This document shows, in pieces, positions 8,728-17,125 of a stretch of DNA of 64,000 bases (its first letter is position 1; every line of letters starts with the position of its first letter). Source of the stretch: Helicobacter ailurogastricus. Its GTDB lineage: Bacteria; Campylobacterota; Campylobacteria; Campylobacterales; Helicobacteraceae. The stretch lies in assembly GCF_001282945.1 (NCBI RefSeq), contig NZ_CDMG01000004.1, forward strand, positions 217,503 to 281,502, in the 5' to 3' direction. A program made the position numbers and the translations under genes. Below the pieces are notes generated by a model. It was given only the letters and a program-made list of their open reading frames with translations, was not told the DNA's origin and made no database searches.

Positions 8728-9191
8728 TGCGGCTTTACTACGGCTACAACGAGTTTAGACAGGATGTTGTGGATTTGGCCAAAATGGTTGAAGCCAACTT
8801 CAAGCCCCAAGCGATTGTTTCAATCCTGCGCGGAGGCATGACCCTAGCGCATTTTTTAGGGCTTTATTGGGACATGAAAGAGGTTTATGCCATCAACGCC
8901 AGCTCTTATAGCACCGATCGCAAGCAAGGGGAGTTACACATTGAGAATATCCCCCAACTCAAACCCGCACACAAAGAGATTTTAGTGGTGGATGAGATCG
9001 TGGATAGTGGCCGTAGCTTTTTGGGCGTGATGGAGATTTTAAAGCAACGCTACCCCAACGCCCACTTTAAAAGCGCGGTTCTATTCGCCCACAAGGGCGC
9101 ACACTTTCAAGCAGACTACACCCTAAAAGAGGCGACTTCGTGGATCGACTTCTTTTGGGAGGTGGATACGCAGGGAGATTACATTGCCTAA
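8727..9191 (+). CDS. gpt: Purine phosphoribosyltransferase (Gpt-like, HP0735-like)
   Basis: A 154-residue type I phosphoribosyltransferase. The PRPP-binding motif is LVVDEIVDSGRS (about residues 88-99), and the N-terminal SILRGGMTLAHFLG loop matches the PPi-binding loop of xanthine/guanine salvage enzymes. It would convert xanthine, guanine or hypoxanthine plus PRPP to the nucleotide in the cytoplasm. The start ATG overlaps the upstream stop by one base, and the end overlaps the TTG start of rimO by eight bases, so the three genes form one translationally coupled operon. Base specificity cannot be assigned from the motif alone. Confidence 0.85.
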   Translation: MRLYYGYNEFRQDVVDLAKMVEANFKPQAIVSILRGGMTLAHFLGLYWDMKEVYAINASSYSTDRKQGELHIENIPQLKPAHKEILVVDEIVDSGRSFLGVMEILKQRYPNAHFKSAVLFAHKGAHFQADYTLKEATSWIDFFWEVDTQGDYIA

Positions 9192-10479
9192 ATTGCATTT
9201 AATCTCTTTGGGTTGCTCTAAAAACTTAGTCGATAGCGAGGTGATGCTTGGCAAACTCGCACACTATGAGCTCACTAGCGATTTGAGTGCAGCCGATGCG
9301 ATCATTGTCAATACTTGCGGGTTTATCCAGTCAGCCAAAGAGGAGAGCATTAGAGTCTTGCTAGAAGCCATTGGAGGGCGCAAAAAGGGGGCTTTAGTCG
9401 TGGCAAGCGGGTGTTTGAGCGCCCGTTATCAAGAGGAGCTGGCCAAAGAATTGCCCGAAATTGACATTTTTACGGGCGTGGGCGATTACGACAAAATAGA
9501 CATGCTCTTAGCCAAGAAGCAAAGCCAGTTTTCTAAACAAGTCTTTTTAGCCAGCCAACATGCCCGCACCATCATCGGCTCGTCCGTGCATGCCTATGTC
9601 AAGCTCTCTGAGGGGTGTAACCAAAATTGTAGTTTCTGTGCGATTCCTAGTTTTAAAGGGCGTTTGCAAAGCAAGAGCATAGAAAGCATTTTAAGCGAAG
9701 TGGAGGAGCTTGCCAAAAGGGGCTATGTCGATATAAGTTTTATCGCCCAAGATTCTAGCTCTTACTTACAAGATCAAGGTGTTAAAGAGGGGCTTACCCA
9801 GCTCATTAAAGCCATTGACAAACAGGGCGCAATTAAGAGCGCGCGCATCTTTTATCTCTACCCCACAAGCACCACTTTAAAACTCATTGAAGCCATCGCC
9901 AACTCGCCCATTTTTGCCAATTACTTTGACATGCCCATCCAGCACATCTCTGATTCCATGCTCAAAACCATGCGCCGCAACTCCACAAAAGCAAAGCACC
10001 TAGAACTTTTAGAGGCCATGCGCGCTGTGCCAAATAGCTTTTTGCGCTCCACTTTGCTTTTAGGCCACCCCCACGAGCAAGAGAGGGATATAGACGAGTT
10101 GCAAGAGTTTTTAGAGGGCTTTACATTTGACCGCTTAAATCTCTTTGCCTTTAGTGCTGAGGAGGGCACAAGGGCTTATGGCATGCCCCAAATTGCTCCT
10201 AAACTTGTCAATGCCCGCATCGATCGCATCAATGCCTTAGTACAAAAACAAGTGCAAATGTCTATGCAGGCTTTAGTGGGGCAGACTTTAGAAGTCATCG
10301 TAGAAGGGGCAAGCGAGGACAATCTCTTTTTGCGCGCGCGCGACAAGCGCTGGGGCCTAGAAATTGACGGAGAAATTTTAATCAATGAAAGTTCTTTAGA
10401 GCACACCCCCCCGGGGCATTATAAAGCCCTTTGTACCACCTGCCAAGAGGGGATGTTGGTGGGCAAGGTGGTGGCTTAA
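9184..10479 (+). CDS. rimO: Ribosomal protein S12 methylthiotransferase RimO
   Basis: A 431-residue radical-SAM methylthiotransferase that modifies a conserved aspartate of ribosomal protein S12. The N-terminal UPF0004 domain starts LHLISLGCSKNLVDSE and holds three auxiliary-cluster cysteines. The radical-SAM motif is SEGCNQNCSFCAIPSFKG (about residues 141-158), and a TRAM domain ends the protein. The start is TTG 9184, inside the preceding phosphoribosyltransferase gene. Length is normal for RimO, and the SEGCN and IPSFKG context separates it from MiaB. Confidence 0.95.
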   Translation: MPKLHLISLGCSKNLVDSEVMLGKLAHYELTSDLSAADAIIVNTCGFIQSAKEESIRVLLEAIGGRKKGALVVASGCLSARYQEELAKELPEIDIFTGVGDYDKIDMLLAKKQSQFSKQVFLASQHARTIIGSSVHAYVKLSEGCNQNCSFCAIPSFKGRLQSKSIESILSEVEELAKRGYVDISFIAQDSSSYLQDQGVKEGLTQLIKAIDKQGAIKSARIFYLYPTSTTLKLIEAIANSPIFANYFDMPIQHISDSMLKTMRRNSTKAKHLELLEAMRAVPNSFLRSTLLLGHPHEQERDIDELQEFLEGFTFDRLNLFAFSAEEGTRAYGMPQIAPKLVNARIDRINALVQKQVQMSMQALVGQTLEVIVEGASEDNLFLRARDKRWGLEIDGEILINESSLEHTPPGHYKALCTTCQEGMLVGKVVA

Positions 10480-10869
10480 AGGCGGAAGCTAGCATTCAAG
10501 TGGCATGGGCGATCTCTTGAGTGGAGAGCATCGCAAACAATTAAAACGTGCTCAAGATAGAGGGCCGCTGCAATAGGATTGCCTTTAATGGGTAGAGCTG
10601 CTAGCACACGAAGCCTGCAGACCTATCCCTTATCCCTATGCTAGGCCGTGGGGCTTTAGTGTGGAGGCTTGCTGTGTGCCTTAAAAAGGCGTGTATGAAA
10701 GATCACTGCAAAAAAGCAAGGCCCCTGATGTCCAATTTTAAAGCGTGGGCTCGCCTCTTGCTTGGATCGCGTAACTCTTGCAGAGACTCCTTACTGCAAC
10801 AGACCTTCGATCATTTGTTTTATCCATTTTGCCCTACAATACAGCTTGAAACCACCACAAAGGCAACGC
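10480..10869. other. 390-base gap without a recognisable gene
   Basis: Between rimO and the broken glycosyltransferase I find no convincing coding frame. The only structure that stands out is a hairpin at about 10512-10537 (GCGAT-CTCT ... AGAG-C-ATCGC, two stems of five and four pairs with one bulged C). The last 40 bases hold a -10 box. I looked for the signatures of tmRNA, RNase P RNA and SRP RNA and did not see them. It may be decayed coding sequence or hold an unrecognised small RNA. Confidence 0.4.
10835..10840 (+). promoter_or_regulatory. -10 box TACAAT of the broken glycosyltransferase gene
   Basis: TACAAT lies 29 bases before ATG 10870, with AAAGG at 10859-10863 as a ribosome binding site. 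Promoter and start look intact even though the reading frame is interrupted downstream. Confidence 0.5.
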
Positions 10870-12118
10870 ATGTTGATTCTATGCAGCACCGAGCAATACC
10901 ACCCTCTGCAAACAGGGCTTGCCACCGCAGATTATGGGCTCACCTACGCTTTAGCTAAAGCAGGGCATAAAGTCTATTGCATCACCAGCAACACTTATGC
11001 GAACAAGCCCATCAATCGAAGCGGGGCGACACACAAGGTCAAAAGCGGAGCACTAGAGCGCACAGCCCTAGAAATCGCCTCGAATCTCTTTGTCATCGAG
11101 TTTGCGATTGTCCCGGGCGAGCCCTACTATGTGTGGCAGGGTGAAGTGCAAGAATATCAAGACTTTGTAAAAAACTTTAATTGCGATTTGTTCATCACCT
11201 CAGCCATTTTAACTTGGACAAGCGATTATATTTTTGACCTGCTTCCCCAATGCCAAGCCAAAAAGAAGGTCTTAAGATCGCATGGCGAGCGGGCACTGAT
11301 GCACAATTACCCCAAGTCGCCCATCTTTGCGCTCAAGGATTGGATCAGGCGTTTGTACTTTAGCCCGGCGCGCTACAAGAAAGCAACTTACATCCCATGG
11401 CTTAGAGCCAAGCTAAGACAAAGCCTTAAATATTACGATTGCGTGTTTTTCTTACACAAGCGCAGCCACGCCCACGACTACCTAAAACCCTATTGCAAGC
11501 GGGTCGCGATGTTGCCCAATGGGGTGTTTGAAAAGGACATTTGCCCGCCCAAAACTCTTGAAAGCGTGCTAAAATCCACAATCCACAATCGCTAGTCTTT
11601 TAAGCTCTCCTTACTTACTCAATGTCTCCAACTACTACAAAGAAAAGGGGCAGGACTTCGTGTTAAGGGCTTATTATTTGAGCCAAACCACCATCCCCCT
11701 CGTCTTTGTCGGCTCTTTAGAGCAGGAAAACACCCTCAGCGATTTAAAGCAACTCAAAGACCAGCTAGAGCGCACACACGGGGCTAAAGAGGTGCATTTT
11801 CTCTACCAAGTGGAGCGCGCTGGTGTGTTGGAGCTGTTTAAAAACGCCACGCTGTTTTTACACGCCAGCCATGAAGAGTGCTTCCCAATGGTGATTTTAG
11901 AGAGCATGCAATGTGGCGTGCCTTTTCTTTGCACCGATGTGGGCAATGTGCAAGACTTGTGCACCCCATTGATCGTGCAGACCCCCCAAGAGATGGCAGA
12001 AAAAATCGATGCCCTGCTAGGCGATCCTGCCCACTACAACGCCACCGCAAAAGAGCTGCACCAAACTATTCAAGACTACACCTACGAGCACATCATCAAG
12101 CGCCTTTTAGAGGTGTAG
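10870..12118 (+). pseudogene. GT4-like glycosyltransferase split by a 7-bp tandem duplication (possibly phase-variable)
   Basis: The first part (10870-11595, 241 codons) begins LILCSTEQYHPLQTGLATADYG and runs to LPNGVFEKDICPPKTL, then stops at TAG 11593. The second part continues in the next frame to 12118 and holds LLNVSNYYKEKGQDFVLRAYYLSQT and the donor motif LHASHEECFPMVILESMQ. The break coincides with two tandem copies of ATCCACA (11574-11587). Removing one copy rejoins the halves as KSTIASLLSSPYLLNVS and gives a 413-residue protein, close to the 398-residue paralogue at 1805. Promoter, ribosome binding site and motifs are intact, so the gene is recently or reversibly off. The internal ATG at 11660 would give only a non-functional C-terminal half. 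Confidence 0.85.
11574..11587 (+). repeat. Tandem heptanucleotide duplication (ATCCACA x2)
   Basis: Two head-to-tail copies of ATCCACA, followed by ATCG, lie in the glycosyltransferase coding region. Seven is not a multiple of three, so one extra copy shifts the frame and leads to a stop six bases after the repeat. Loss of one copy restores the full reading frame. Confidence 0.9.
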
Positions 12119-12253
12119 GCTTTAAGGGCTTAAGCCCTCTTGATCCGCGCAAGCCCTCTTAAGAGATGTGTTTTAAATGTTTGGCATTGCAACGCGCGCC
12201 TAGCAACAACCCCCCAAAAGTGCCCACCTCCTGCTTGTGATGGCGCTCCAGCA

Positions 12254-13702
12254 CTAATGCACATACCCCACCGGCACAGCCGCACCCCCTTGTGTTGACC
12301 GCTTGGGGCGTGCGATGTGCGCTGTGTCTAGCTCTTTAATGGCCTGCTTTAAGTCTTTTAAAAAGAGCGACATTTGTTCCATGCTCTGATCGGCTCTAAC
12401 GACCACACGCATCACCGACACCTCTTTAAAGTTGGCGGGCAGAGGGTAGGCGGGCACTTGCCAGCCATTAAAACGCAGGCGATCGGCCAAGTCGTAAAGA
12501 TCCCATTGCTTTTCCTCTTCTACCTTAGCACTCATCGCCCAGCAAACAATGGGGATGTTTTGCCCCTCATTGATCATCTCAAACAGCCCTAAAGATTTGA
12601 TCCCCTTTGCCAAAAAGAGCCCCACATCGCGGGTTTTGGCATGCACGGCTTTATAGCCCTCAAAGCCCCAGCGCACAAAGCAATAATATTGTGCCCAAAT
12701 TTGCGAGCCTGAGCGGGAAAAATTGATCTGAAAAGTGGGCTCAAAATCGCCCAAATACGCCACTTTAAAGATCAACTCTTCGGGCAAAAACTCCTTATCC
12801 CGCCACAGCACCCAACCAATCCCCGGATACACAAGCCCGTATTTATGCCCCGAAGTGGAGATAGAAGCGACATTTTTTAAGCGAAAATCCCACGCCAAAT
12901 TAGGCTCCATAAAGGGGAGGTAAAGCCCCCCAGAGGCCGCATCGACATGGATAGGCACGCTGATTTTGGCCGTTTGGTTATAAGCACTTAAAAGCTTGTC
13001 TAAAGCGATGATGTCGTCAAAACCGCCCGTATAAGTGATTCCCATGATGGGCACAATGCCAATCGTGTAATCATCGCAAAGCTCAATGGCTTTTTTAGGA
13101 TCTAGGGTGAGGTTGTTAAAATCGCTTAAGGGCACTTCGCGCAACTCAATATCCCAATACACGCAAAACTTCTCCCACACCACTTGATAGCCCGAGCTCA
13201 CAATGAGGTTAGGTTTTTTCTTTGCGGTGTCCATGCCTAGCTCTTGCGCCCTCTTGCGCCAGCGAAACTTCATCGCCATCCCGCCCAACATGCACGCCTC
13301 TGAAGAGCCCACAGTGGAGGTGCCCATGTAGTCTTCTTGAGGATTGGCATTCCAAAGGTTGGCGATGATATTGACACAGCGCTTTTCTATCTCTGTGGTT
13401 TGGGGGTATTCGGATTTGTCAATGGCATTAGTCGCCATCGAATCGAGCATGATTTTCCTAGCCTCCTCCTCCATATAGGTTTGCACGAAGGTACAAAGAT
13501 TATAGCGGGGATTGCCATCGTGCATCATCTCATCGGCAACCAGCTGGTAGGCGATGCGCGGGTCCATCATCTTTTGCCCTATGGTGTCGCGGGGCAGTAA
13601 GACATCGCTTTCTATGCTCCCAAAAATGGGGGTGCAGGAATTGTCCGCTTTGAAGACAAATTTTTCTTCATCTCTTTCAATATGGCTTTTCTTGTGTAGC
13701 AT
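12254..13702 (-). CDS. gadB: Glutamate decarboxylase
   Basis: A 482-residue group II PLP decarboxylase. It should convert glutamate plus a proton to GABA and CO2, consuming cytoplasmic acid. The PLP lysine is in STSGHKYGLVYPGIGWVLW (about residue 280), and upstream are the cofactor region VDAASGGLYLPF and the TSTVGSSEACMLGG segment. The protein ends in histidine (GYVH). In E. coli GadB a penultimate histidine takes part in pH-dependent autoinhibition, so the tail may have a similar role. GGAGG precedes ATG 13702. It lies 46 bases downstream of bcp on the same strand and may be transcribed with the lut-bcp operon. No GadC-type antiporter gene is in the window. I know of no GadB in H. pylori. 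Confidence 0.93.
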   Translation of the reverse strand: MLHKKSHIERDEEKFVFKADNSCTPIFGSIESDVLLPRDTIGQKMMDPRIAYQLVADEMMHDGNPRYNLCTFVQTYMEEEARKIMLDSMATNAIDKSEYPQTTEIEKRCVNIIANLWNANPQEDYMGTSTVGSSEACMLGGMAMKFRWRKRAQELGMDTAKKKPNLIVSSGYQVVWEKFCVYWDIELREVPLSDFNNLTLDPKKAIELCDDYTIGIVPIMGITYTGGFDDIIALDKLLSAYNQTAKISVPIHVDAASGGLYLPFMEPNLAWDFRLKNVASISTSGHKYGLVYPGIGWVLWRDKEFLPEELIFKVAYLGDFEPTFQINFSRSGSQIWAQYYCFVRWGFEGYKAVHAKTRDVGLFLAKGIKSLGLFEMINEGQNIPIVCWAMSAKVEEEKQWDLYDLADRLRFNGWQVPAYPLPANFKEVSVMRVVVRADQSMEQMSLFLKDLKQAIKELDTAHIARPKRSTQGGAAVPVGYVH

Positions 13703-13748
13703 TAAAACCTCCTTGTGGCCTAATGATTAGAGCTTCAAGCCAATGAGG

Positions 13749-14204
13749 CTAAAGAAGCCCCAACACTTTTTGAGCATGTCCTTTGGCTTGGACATTGTAA
13801 AGGGCATGGGCGATTTTGCCCTCTTGGTTAATGACAAAAGTGGAGCGAATCAGCCCCACGCTCACCTTGCCATACAAATTTTTCTCGCCATAAGCCCCAT
13901 AAGCTTTTGCCACTTCGTGGTTAGGATCGCTGAGTAATTCAATGCCTAAACTTTCACTCTCGATAAAATGGCAATGGCTTTTGGCATCGTCCGCGCTCAC
14001 GCCTAAAATCACCGCTCCCTTCGCCCCAAACTCTGCTTTTAACTTGGTGAAATCTTGCGCCTCAAGGGTGCAACCCGGGGTGTTGTCCTTGGGGTAAAAG
14101 TAAAGCACCACAACCTTGCCTAAAAAGTCTTTAAGGCTAACGCTCTGCCCTGTGGCATTGCTTAAAGTGAAGGCGGGAGCTGGGCTCCCTTTTTCTAAAC
14201 GCAT
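13749..14204 (-). CDS. bcp: Thiol peroxidase Bcp (peroxiredoxin Q family)
   Basis: A 151-residue AhpC/TSA-fold peroxiredoxin that reduces hydroperoxides through thioredoxin. The peroxidatic cysteine is in YPKDNTPGCTLEAQDF (about residue 41). There is no nearby resolving cysteine five residues on, so it resembles the one-cysteine/atypical subgroup. It begins nine bases after lutC. The association with lutABC matches what I remember of H. pylori HP0136-HP0139. The ribosome binding site is AAGGAGC, upstream of ATG 14204. Confidence 0.93.
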   Translation of the reverse strand: MRLEKGSPAPAFTLSNATGQSVSLKDFLGKVVVLYFYPKDNTPGCTLEAQDFTKLKAEFGAKGAVILGVSADDAKSHCHFIESESLGIELLSDPNHEVAKAYGAYGEKNLYGKVSVGLIRSTFVINQEGKIAHALYNVQAKGHAQKVLGLL

Positions 14205-14213
14205 GTTTGCTCC

Positions 14214-14855
14214 TTAGTATAAGATGACATGGGTCGCCATAGGTCCGTGCACGCCAAAGACGGTTTTTAGCTCAATGTCTGCCGTGCGGCTAGGCCCGCC
14301 AATAAAAAGCATATTTGTCGGCAAACGCCCTTCCCCGGCGTTTTTAAGAGCCTCTAGCCCCTGCGCCAAATTTTGCACGATTTTAGATTTATCTAACAAA
14401 ATCACGCATTTAAGGGTGATGAGAGAAGTCAAACGCGGGGCAAACTTAGAAGACACCACGCCCACAATGCCTAAATTCGCCACGCCACAAGTCGCCTCTA
14501 AAATCGCCGTGTCGATGTTAAACAACTCCTCTTTAAACGCCTCTACGGGCTTATCGTAGGGGATTTTTTGGTAAAGATTTTGGGGGTCTAGTTCCTCTAA
14601 AGAGCAGGGTAAATTCGTGGCGCACAAGAGTTTTTGGGTTTCAAAACCCTTTAAAGCCTCTTGGATCGCCCCGGGCAAGTCCTCTTTAGCGCACTCTGTG
14701 AGTTGGGAGCGGTTAAGCTCTTGAAGGTGCTTGTATTGCTCGATCAAATCCGCTTTCGCGTCTGTAATCATATTTTGATAGGGCAGATTTTCATGGCTAA
14801 TAGCGTGCCGTTTTAGGGCATTTTGGATGCGTTCAATGACCACTTGCTTACTCAT
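14214..14855 (-). CDS. lutC: L-lactate utilisation protein LutC
   Basis: A 213-residue LUD-domain protein, the third part of the LutABC lactate oxidation system. The hallmark region ATCGVANLGIVGV, followed by the C-terminal GGPSRTADIELKTVFGVHGP, is typical of LutC/YkgG. It overlaps the lutB end by eight bases, which implies translational coupling. The complex acts at the inner membrane and passes electrons from lactate to the quinone pool. Confidence 0.93.
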   Translation of the reverse strand: MSKQVVIERIQNALKRHAISHENLPYQNMITDAKADLIEQYKHLQELNRSQLTECAKEDLPGAIQEALKGFETQKLLCATNLPCSLEELDPQNLYQKIPYDKPVEAFKEELFNIDTAILEATCGVANLGIVGVVSSKFAPRLTSLITLKCVILLDKSKIVQNLAQGLEALKNAGEGRLPTNMLFIGGPSRTADIELKTVFGVHGPMATHVILY

Positions 14856-16299
14856 AAATCACCCCCGTTAATTTTTTCACCTCAGCGTGCAAATTGCCAT
14901 GGATTGTCGGCATTTCTCGATATCTGAGCCACTTTTTCAACACCGGCGTGTAATGCCCGAAGACCTTGCCTAAAGGGGCGAAAACGCCGCTCATGGCCAT
15001 GACCGCCCGCCACGCCGTGCCATTGCTGGCGATCTTGGCAAACGCCTTCATGCCTAGCTCTTCTAATTTGCTGTGCTTGGTGTCTTTATAGCCCCGCACC
15101 ACACCCCGCCCCTCATGGCTCTTTTCAGCGCGCAAATCTCTAATGAGTTCGGGCAAGGGGATTTTGACCGGGCACACCTCCCCGCACCGGCCACAAAGGC
15201 TGCATAAATTGGCGATGTGGGCGTAATTGTCTAGCCCAAAAAGCTGGGGGGTGATGACAACCCCGATGGGTCCGGGGTAGGTCGCTAAGTAAGCGTGTCC
15301 GCCGATTTTGTCATACACGGGGCAGTGGTTCAAGCAAGTCCCACAGCGGATGCAGCTTAAGGCTCTGTAATATTTTTCATCCGCTAGGATATTGCTGCGG
15401 TTGTGGTCGAGTAAAATGATGTGCGCCTCTTTGGGCCCGTCTAGCTCGCCCTCTTGGCGCGGACCCGTGATGATGTTTTGATAACAGGTGATTTGCACGC
15501 CCACGGCACTGGGGCAAAGCAGGTTGTTTAAGATCGAAGCATCTTCAAAGCTTTCGACCATTTTTTCAATCCCACAAATGGCGACATGGATATCGCAGGC
15601 GGTGGTGCACATGCGCCCATTGCCCTCATTCTCCACAAGCCAAATCGCCCCCTCATTGGCGATGGCAAAATTCACCCCCGAAATCCCCATTTTAAATCCC
15701 TCAAACTCGCCGCGCATGTGCTTTCTGGCAATGCCATTGAGCTTTTCAGGTTCGCTCTCTAGGGGCGCGCCTAGCTTTTCTTGGAAAATCTTACCCACTT
15801 GGTGGCGGTTTTTGTGGATGGCAGGCACCACGATATGTACGGGGTGTTCATCAATCAGCTGGATGATGAGCTCGCCCAAATCCGTTTCTTTGGCGACAAT
15901 CCCCTTTTCCTTCATATACCGGTTGAGCTCGATTTCCTCGCTCGCCATCGACTTGCCCTTTAAAATGCGCTCAACGCCCCGCTCTTTGGCGAGCTTGTAG
16001 ATGATCTCATTGGCATCTTTTGCCGTGCTGGCATAATGCACCACAAAGCCATTTTTTGTGGCGTTTTCCTCAAAGCGTTGGACATAGGTGTCTAGTTGGG
16101 CCAAGACTTTTAATTTTGCATTTTGCCCCATCGTGCGTAATTGCTCCCACTCTGGGTAACGATCTTCTAGTAGGTCTTTGCGCTTGTGGATTAAAGTGTC
16201 CATCGCTGAGCGCAAGTTGGTGCGTAATTGCGCATCGTTTAACTTCTCGCCGATGACTTGTTCGTAATCGTGGTCGCTGTGTGTGGTGGTGTGTGTCAT
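14848..16299 (-). CDS. lutB: L-lactate utilisation iron-sulfur protein LutB
   Basis: A 483-residue protein with an N-terminal LUD domain and two [4Fe-4S] ferredoxin motifs, CIRCGTCLNHCP (about residues 308-319) and CSLCGRCGEVCP (about 358-369), separated by the LATYPGPIG linker. This is the standard LutB/YkgF layout. ATG 16299 lies one base after the lutA stop. It acts with LutA and LutC in L-lactate oxidation, an important carbon source in the gastric mucosa. Confidence 0.95.
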   Translation of the reverse strand: MTHTTTHSDHDYEQVIGEKLNDAQLRTNLRSAMDTLIHKRKDLLEDRYPEWEQLRTMGQNAKLKVLAQLDTYVQRFEENATKNGFVVHYASTAKDANEIIYKLAKERGVERILKGKSMASEEIELNRYMKEKGIVAKETDLGELIIQLIDEHPVHIVVPAIHKNRHQVGKIFQEKLGAPLESEPEKLNGIARKHMRGEFEGFKMGISGVNFAIANEGAIWLVENEGNGRMCTTACDIHVAICGIEKMVESFEDASILNNLLCPSAVGVQITCYQNIITGPRQEGELDGPKEAHIILLDHNRSNILADEKYYRALSCIRCGTCLNHCPVYDKIGGHAYLATYPGPIGVVITPQLFGLDNYAHIANLCSLCGRCGEVCPVKIPLPELIRDLRAEKSHEGRGVVRGYKDTKHSKLEELGMKAFAKIASNGTAWRAVMAMSGVFAPLGKVFGHYTPVLKKWLRYREMPTIHGNLHAEVKKLTGVIYE

Positions 16300-16300
16300 G

Positions 16301-17032
16301 TCAAACTCCTAATCCCACTCTTTGGGCTAAAAAGTCGTAAAAGTGCATGGCCTTTGTGTTGCTATTCATTTTAGCCATCGCGCCGCTGATGTTGAGCAAA
16401 CAGCCCGCATCGGCCGAGAGGACACACTGCACTTGGCGGCTTTCAATGTCGTGGATTTTCTCTTGCACCATGGCGTTAGAAATCTCGGGTTCTTTGACCG
16501 CAAAAGTCCCCCCAAACCCGCAACACTCCTCCTCCCTTTGCAAAGGCACTAACTCGACATTAGACAGCTGGGCAATGATTTTCTTCGCGCTTTCAATCAC
16601 CTTTGACACCCTTAAAGCGTGGCAATTCGAATGCCAAGTAACTTTAATGGGCGCGCCCGTGTCGGTGTAGCGCACCTCTAGTTTTTTGTCTAAAAACTCG
16701 GAGAGTTCAAACACCCTTGAAGCGAAGTTTTTCACTTCCTCGTATTCCTTATGCCCCTCAAACAGCTCTAAATAATCGTGCGCCATCATCCCCACGCACG
16801 AGCCACTAGGCACAATGACTGGGTAATCCTCTTTAAAGAGGCGGACATTGTGTAACACAATTTGGCGAGTCTGCTCGTAGTAACCTGAGTTGTAGCTAGG
16901 TTGTCCGCAACAGGTTTGATCTTTTTTAAAGATCACCTCCACCCCCTCCCTTTGCAAAAGTTTAATGCAATTTAGTGCCGTTTGGCTAAACACAGCCCCC
17001 CCTAGACAAGTGGCAAAAAAATAGACTTTCAT
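16301..17032 (-). CDS. lutA: L-lactate utilisation protein LutA (CCG domain protein)
   Basis: A 243-residue protein with two cysteine-rich CCG domains: CCGQPSYNSGY (about residues 40-50) and ECCGFGGTFAV (about 182-192). These bind an iron-sulfur cluster in the lactate dehydrogenase complex. I chose ATG 17032, with AAGGAAA eight bases upstream. The longer in-frame start at 17059 would sit on the predicted transcription start. H. pylori has lactate permease genes next to lutA; here comB10 is upstream instead. Confidence 0.93.
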   Translation of the reverse strand: MKVYFFATCLGGAVFSQTALNCIKLLQREGVEVIFKKDQTCCGQPSYNSGYYEQTRQIVLHNVRLFKEDYPVIVPSGSCVGMMAHDYLELFEGHKEYEEVKNFASRVFELSEFLDKKLEVRYTDTGAPIKVTWHSNCHALRVSKVIESAKKIIAQLSNVELVPLQREEECCGFGGTFAVKEPEISNAMVQEKIHDIESRQVQCVLSADAGCLLNISGAMAKMNSNTKAMHFYDFLAQRVGLGV

Positions 17033-17065
17033 TAGGTTTCCTTGCGTTAAAATCAACAAAATTAC

Positions 17066-17071
17066 ATTATA
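17066..17071 (-). promoter_or_regulatory. -10 box TATAAT of the lutABC-bcp operon
   Basis: On the minus strand GTATATAATG contains a perfect TATAAT. Transcription would start near 17059 and leave about 27 bases before the lutA ATG. This gives the operon its own promoter, independent of comB10. Confidence 0.6.
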
Positions 17072-17125
17072 TACAAAATTCCCACAAATATACCGACTAG
17101 ACTATAATAATGCTAAAACACTTGT

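Noticed and set aside
10638..10958. 106-codon open frame across the rimO-glycosyltransferase gap
   Set aside because: It overlaps the promoter and start of the glycosyltransferase in another frame and has no family resemblance or ribosome binding site.
11878..12162. 94-codon open frame over the second half of the broken glycosyltransferase
   Set aside because: It runs in a different frame from the recognisable donor-binding sequence and is arginine/proline-rich shadow.
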